Assembly: GCF_022346925.1 (NCBI RefSeq)
Contig: NZ_JAKRNJ010000008.1
Span: 62,001-126,000, forward strand
Direction of reading: 5' to 3'
DNA: 64,000 bases
DNA from: Microvirga sp. ACRRW
GTDB taxonomy: Bacteria > Pseudomonadota > Alphaproteobacteria > Rhizobiales > Beijerinckiaceae
A model generated the notes under the pieces. It worked only from the letters and a program-made list of their open reading frames with translations. It had not been told where the DNA came from and searched no databases. The number at the start of each line of letters is the position of its first letter. The first letter of the stretch is position 1. Positions 61,071-64,000 of the stretch are shown one piece after another. The position numbers and the translations under genes were made by a program.

Positions 61071-61709
61071 TTACAACGCCGCCGGACGCAAAAGGGTCAC
61101 GACGCCGTCGATAATGAACTGCACCGCGAGGCCCGCGAGGATCACGCCGAGCAGGCGGCTCAGGACGATGTTGCCCGTCACGCCGAGCATGCGCGACACG
61201 CGCTCCGCCGCCATGAACACGACGAAGCAGGAAATCACGCCGAGCGCGATGAGGACCAGCAGGAAGCCTAGGTAAACCGGATCGCCGTTGGCCCGTCCGG
61301 CCAGCAGGATCGTTGCCGTCAACGCACCGGGACCGGCCATGAGCGGAATGGCGAGCGGGAAGGCGGCCACGTTGCGGATGTGATCCTCGGTGATCGCGAT
61401 GTCGGCGGTGTGCTGCTTGCGCTCGTTGCGGCGCTCGAACACCATTTCGAACGCGATCCAGAACAGGAGCATGCCGCCCGAGATGCGGAAGGCCGGGATG
61501 CCGATGCCGAGAAGCCGCAGAAGAACCTCGCCGCCGAGACCGAAGAAAGCCAGAATGCAGAAGGCGATGATCGTGGCCCTGAGCGCCACGCGCTTGCGTT
61601 CCTCGGCATTCATGCCCCGGGTGAGCGAGATGAACATCGGCGCAAGCGCCGGCGGATCGAGGGTGACGAGCAGGGTCACGAGAGCGGCAGAGATATAGTC
61701 GAAGAGCAT
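61071..61709 (-). CDS. MarC family membrane protein
   Basis: A 212 aa inner-membrane protein with six hydrophobic segments, L-D-P-P-A-L-A-P-M-F (family D-P-x-x-x-P), and two similar halves around F-R-I-S-G-G-M-L-L-F and F-P-L-A-I-P-L-M-A-G-P-G-A. The MarC family has no proven transport substrate. It is divergent from the PP2C-like gene. Confidence 0.88.
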   Translation of the reverse strand: MLFDYISAALVTLLVTLDPPALAPMFISLTRGMNAEERKRVALRATIIAFCILAFFGLGGEVLLRLLGIGIPAFRISGGMLLFWIAFEMVFERRNERKQHTADIAITEDHIRNVAAFPLAIPLMAGPGALTATILLAGRANGDPVYLGFLLVLIALGVISCFVVFMAAERVSRMLGVTGNIVLSRLLGVILAGLAVQFIIDGVVTLLRPAAL

Positions 61710-61778
61710 TGGTTGGACCTTGAAGACAGCTTTGCTTTATGGGGTGGATCACTGGTTTTGGCGAGAGGGGCCGCAACG

Positions 61779-62633
61779 ATGTTCACGACTTTGGACCGGA
61801 TCAGCTGGCCGGGGCATCCCGACAAGGCCAACGAGGACATTTGCGGAGCCTGCCAGGACTGGGCCTGGATCATCGACACCTCGATCTTTCCGGGTACCGC
61901 GCCGGTCATGCACCCGAAAAGCGACGCCGCATGGCTCGCGACTTTCGCGGATGAGCGTCTGTCGAATCTCGCGCCCCAGGCCGAGGATGGCGTGGCCCTG
62001 ATCCGGCATGTGATGGAAGAGCTGTGCACCGCCTATAGGGCGGTGGCTCCGCAGGAGCGTCACGAAGATTTCGTGTCCTGGCCGCTCGGAGCGATGACCC
62101 TCGTGCGGCGGAAGGGCAATACTCTCGATGCCTGGACGTTTGGCGACACCACGGCCTTTGTCCGCCAACCGGATGGTACGGTTCTGACGCTGGGTGATGC
62201 CCCCGGCCTGCGCGATGCGGAATCCACTAAAGCCGCCGAGCTGATGCAGGCCTCGAACTCCCGGCCCAACGATATTCTCGACGAGCCCGTTTTCCTCGCT
62301 TGGTTGGGCGAGCGCCGCGAGCGGCAGAAGAAAAGCGGCGTTCCGGCAGCTCTGCTGAGCCTCAACCCCGGCGCAGCCGACCGCCTGAGGCACGAGAGCG
62401 TGCCTTGCGAGGACGGCACCACGATCCTGCTCACCAGCGACGGCTTCTCGGCTTTGGTCGATCTCTATGGCGCCATGGACGCCAAAAACCTCATGGAGGA
62501 CGCCATCGCCTCCGGCCTGGAGCCCCTGGCCCGCAAGGCGCGGGAGATCGAAACGCAGGCCGATCCGGACGGAAAGCTTTATCCGCGCTTCAAGCAGAGC
62601 GACGATACGACCGCGATTTTGGTGAGGGCATAG
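61779..62633 (+). CDS. PP2C-like protein phosphatase
   Basis: A 284 aa cytosolic protein with a PP2C layout: P-D-K-A-N-E-D-I-C near the N-terminus, I-I-D-T-S in place of the usual D-G, L-L-T-S-D-G-F-S-A-L for the third metal site, and K-Q-S-D-D-T-T-A-I-L-V at the end. The first-site change from D-G to D-T is seen in many bacterial PP2C_2 members. GAGAGGGG 8 bp before ATG 61779. Substrate unknown; no kinase is adjacent. Confidence 0.78.
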   Translation: MFTTLDRISWPGHPDKANEDICGACQDWAWIIDTSIFPGTAPVMHPKSDAAWLATFADERLSNLAPQAEDGVALIRHVMEELCTAYRAVAPQERHEDFVSWPLGAMTLVRRKGNTLDAWTFGDTTAFVRQPDGTVLTLGDAPGLRDAESTKAAELMQASNSRPNDILDEPVFLAWLGERRERQKKSGVPAALLSLNPGAADRLRHESVPCEDGTTILLTSDGFSALVDLYGAMDAKNLMEDAIASGLEPLARKAREIETQADPDGKLYPRFKQSDDTTAILVRA

Positions 62634-62783
62634 GGCAGGGCGTTCCATCCGGCCTCAATCCTATCGCCTCTCCGTCATCGCGGGGGGCGCACTGCGCTCC
62701 GTCGGGCATGATACTCGCACCGTCATCACCGGCTTTGTGCCGGTGATCCACGCCTGTGAGGCGCTGCAGGTCCATCATGTCAT

Positions 62784-63053
62784 CCCGGGGCCGCGCAGCG
62801 GAACCCGGGATCGCAGGACGAGAATGGCGCCTGATCCTGCCCGCGATCCCGGCTCGGCTGCGCCGTCCGGGATGACGACAGGCGGACAGGGAGGACGCCT
62901 TGGCCCAATGCACATGTTCCGCTTTTGTTCTTGACAAGGTTCCTAACCGTGGCTATAGGTTGTGTGTCCCGGCTCAGAGAGGGGCGCGCTCGCGAGGCGT
63001 CGTGATTGTCGGAGCCGGGAGCGGTCCTGTGTCAGGCCTCGCAAGCCTGTCGG
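62784..63053 (+). repeat. copy B of the duplicated REP + SOS-promoter element
   Basis: Matches 7921-8234 in order and orientation: palindrome, ATCCTGCCCGCGATC to GACGCCTT block, LexA-type box with TTGACA, and downstream GCGAGGCGTCG, GCGGTCCTG, CTCGCA and GTCGGC. It lacks about 30 bp present in copy A after the ATGGCG shared at 62824-62829. It is also trimmed just before the box. Confidence 0.65.
62916..62959 (+). promoter_or_regulatory. LexA-type box overlapping a sigma70 promoter (copy B)
   Basis: GTTC (62916-62919), seven bases, GTTC (62927-62930), immediately TTGACA (62931-62936), 17 bp, TATAGG (62954-62959). The -10 is closer to consensus than in copy A. Predicted start near 62966, some 710 bases before gyrA. 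Confidence 0.6.
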
Positions 63054-63677
63054 CGGGAGGCCCATCGTTGAAAGACACGGTGTACGCCTAAAAGAACCGT
63101 GCGCGAGGAGCCGTCGGGTTCTTCACACACTCCACAATCGAGCCGGACGCCTCCTCGCGCCTCCCTCGACCCCAAAACCTCGGAGCCATCAGCTCGCGAG
63201 GATATTCTCGCATGCCTTCGCCCCCATGCTCTTTGAGATTGGCTGCTGATGTTCCATCGCACGCTACGGCAAGGGCTGCCCGAATACCTTTCATGGTGGA
63301 TTGTCTCTCCTGCACGCGCCAGCTCTCCATGATTGTGCCGACAGCAGGGAGGCGACAAGAAAATTAATTAAAATCAAGGCCTTGGATGGTCCTCCTGAAT
63401 CCTATTCTCAAGCTTGTTCAGGCAAAGTAGAAAGTGCCGCGGTGCGAGCGGGTTGGGAGTGATGCCGAAGGGTGCGGGTAAGTTATTGAAAGATATATGT
63501 CTTTTTTGGCTTTTCTTCCCTCTGGATAACCGCTCAAAAAACTTGAAAATTGCGCCGTTCTCGCCCATCTAAAGACTTGAATTTCAATTGGATTCGCGAG
63601 GCTGCCCGCAGGGCCTGATGAAGCGGCAATTCAGCCGCCTCTCGCGAAGGGGCAGACCGTTTTAAGAAAGACCAACC
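62966..63677 (+). ncRNA. candidate gyrA leader or small RNA
   Basis: Sequence downstream of the SOS-type promoter forms several hairpins: GGCCTC (63035-63040)/GAGGCC (63057-63062); AAGAACC (63092-63098)/GGTTCTT (63117-63123); GCGAG (63196-63200)/CTCGC (63207-63211). The loop of the second contains GCGCGAGGAG (63101-63110), which pairs perfectly with CTCCTCGCGC (63151-63160), so two structures compete or form a pseudoknot. The 3' end is not defined; whether it reads into gyrA is unknown. Confidence 0.3.
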
Positions 63678-64000
63678 TTGACCGATCCGAACGATATCCG
63701 CTCCGGCGGCCCCGGCGGGGACCAGCCGGCCAGCGACATCAAGCCGATTTCCATCGTCGACGAGATGAAGCGCTCCTATCTCGATTACGCCATGAGCGTG
63801 ATCGTGAGCCGCGCTCTCCCCGACGCGCGTGACGGCCTCAAGCCCGTCCATCGCCGCATCCTCTATTCGATGCACGAGAACGGCTACACGCCGGACAAGA
63901 AATACGTGAAGTCCGCCCGCATCGTCGGTGACGTGATGGGTCAATACCATCCGCACGGCGACAGCGCGATCTACGACGCCTTGGTGCGCATGGCGCAGGA
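63678..64000 (+). CDS. gyrA: DNA gyrase subunit A (5' part, cut by window end)
   Basis: ATP-dependent type II topoisomerase A subunit. The frame opens at TTG 63678 (M-T-D-P-N-D-I-R-S) and runs off the window after 107 codons. [24 protein letters not shown] is the family N-terminus, and [10 protein letters not shown] is the quinolone-resistance region, with S96 and D100 (E. coli S83 and D87) in the susceptible-type state. A weak AAGAAAG precedes the TTG. The catalytic tyrosine lies beyond the window. Confidence 0.93.
   Translation, partial: MTDPNDIRSGGPGGDQPASDIKPISIVDEMKRSYLDYAMSVIVSRALPDARDGLKPVHRRILYSMHENGYTPDKKYVKSARIVGDVMGQYHPHGDSAIYDALVRMAQ

Larger units (their letters stand above)
62634..63677. 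other. 1044-bp intergenic region before gyrA
   Basis: No supported protein gene. It holds REP-like palindromes (ATCACCGGC/GCCGGTGAT at 62725-62733 and 62739-62747, and copy B of the duplicated element at 62784-63053), the LexA-type box and promoter at 62916-62959, and several hairpins in the presumed transcript at 63035-63211. A final lower-GC stretch follows (about 63360-63600). Confidence 0.6.

Noticed and set aside
61380-61778. N-terminal extension of the PP2C-like frame
   Set aside because: It runs antisense through marC; the PP2C fold begins after ATG 61779, which has its own ribosome site.
62900-63358. Open frames on both strands downstream of the copy B promoter
   Set aside because: Short, low-complexity, not conserved with copy A at the protein level; a leader or RNA explains the region better.
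63963-63977. Possible quinolone-resistance change in gyrA
   Set aside because: Positions matching E. coli S83 and D87 are S and D, the susceptible type.

Overview
The window is ordinary chromosomal DNA of a GC-rich alphaproteobacterium. Gene content and order fit the order Rhizobiales (Hyphomicrobiales), most likely a Methylobacteriaceae relative such as Microvirga. The clues are hdaA-ppk-ppx-rnd, scpAB beside tatABC-serS-surE-pcm, yajC-secD-secF-Mth938-phytoene-synthase-like, a DUF1127 gene, a Porin_2-like N-terminal fragment, and a uvrA/ssb/gyrA region. The genus is an inference from gene order and product resemblance, not from a search.

Region 1 (1-7.8 kb): a tightly packed plus-strand run (phosphatidyltransferase, AI-2E permease, hdaA, ppk, ppx) converges on rnd and a small WYL-like protein. 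Region 2 (7.8-21.3 kb): an 846-bp intergenic stretch with a REP-like palindrome and an SOS-type promoter, then aspS, maeB (malic enzyme fused to a phosphotransacetylase domain), a large secreted protein of unknown function, erpA, dgt, argS, a SPOR-domain protein and nagZ. Region 3 (21.3-35.2 kb): scpA-scpB, an orphan ABC ATPase, tatABC, serS-surE-pcm, an NlpD-like degenerate LytM lipoprotein, a DUF815 ATPase, yajC-secD-secF, an Mth938-like protein and a squalene/phytoene-synthase-like protein. Both major inner-membrane export routes (Sec accessory subunits and Tat) lie within 10 kb. Region 4 (35.3-46.8 kb): trmFO, an SDR, a DUF1127 micro-protein, a first RTX protein, a porin-N-terminus-like small protein, DUF2231 and GGDEF membrane proteins, a methyltransferase, a nitronate-monooxygenase-like protein and uvrA.

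Region 5 (46.9-58.5 kb) is the accessory part. Six RTX (hemolysin-type calcium-binding) genes lie around ssb, between uvrA and the gyrA end, several with their own hairpin terminators. They fall into paralogous pairs with shuffled domains. One consists largely of twelve exact 27-residue supra-repeats, and two have propeller-like N-terminal repeats. No type I secretion genes (HlyB/HlyD/TolC type) are in the window. Region 6 (58.7-64 kb): an M20 peptidase, GNAT, rppH, a small unknown, marC-like, a PP2C-like phosphatase, a 1-kb non-coding stretch and the 5' part of gyrA, which runs off the window.

The most unusual signal is a roughly 300-bp element present twice, at 7921-8234 (before aspS) and 62784-63053 (before gyrA). 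Each copy joins a REP-like palindrome to a GTTC-N7-GTTC box of the alphaproteobacterial LexA type. That box abuts a TTGACA-N17-(CATATG/TATAGG) promoter, and similar sequence continues into the transcribed side. This suggests a small family of SOS-type leader or small RNAs. uvrA also has a near-match LexA box. All family assignments are by eye; no database search or folding program was run.
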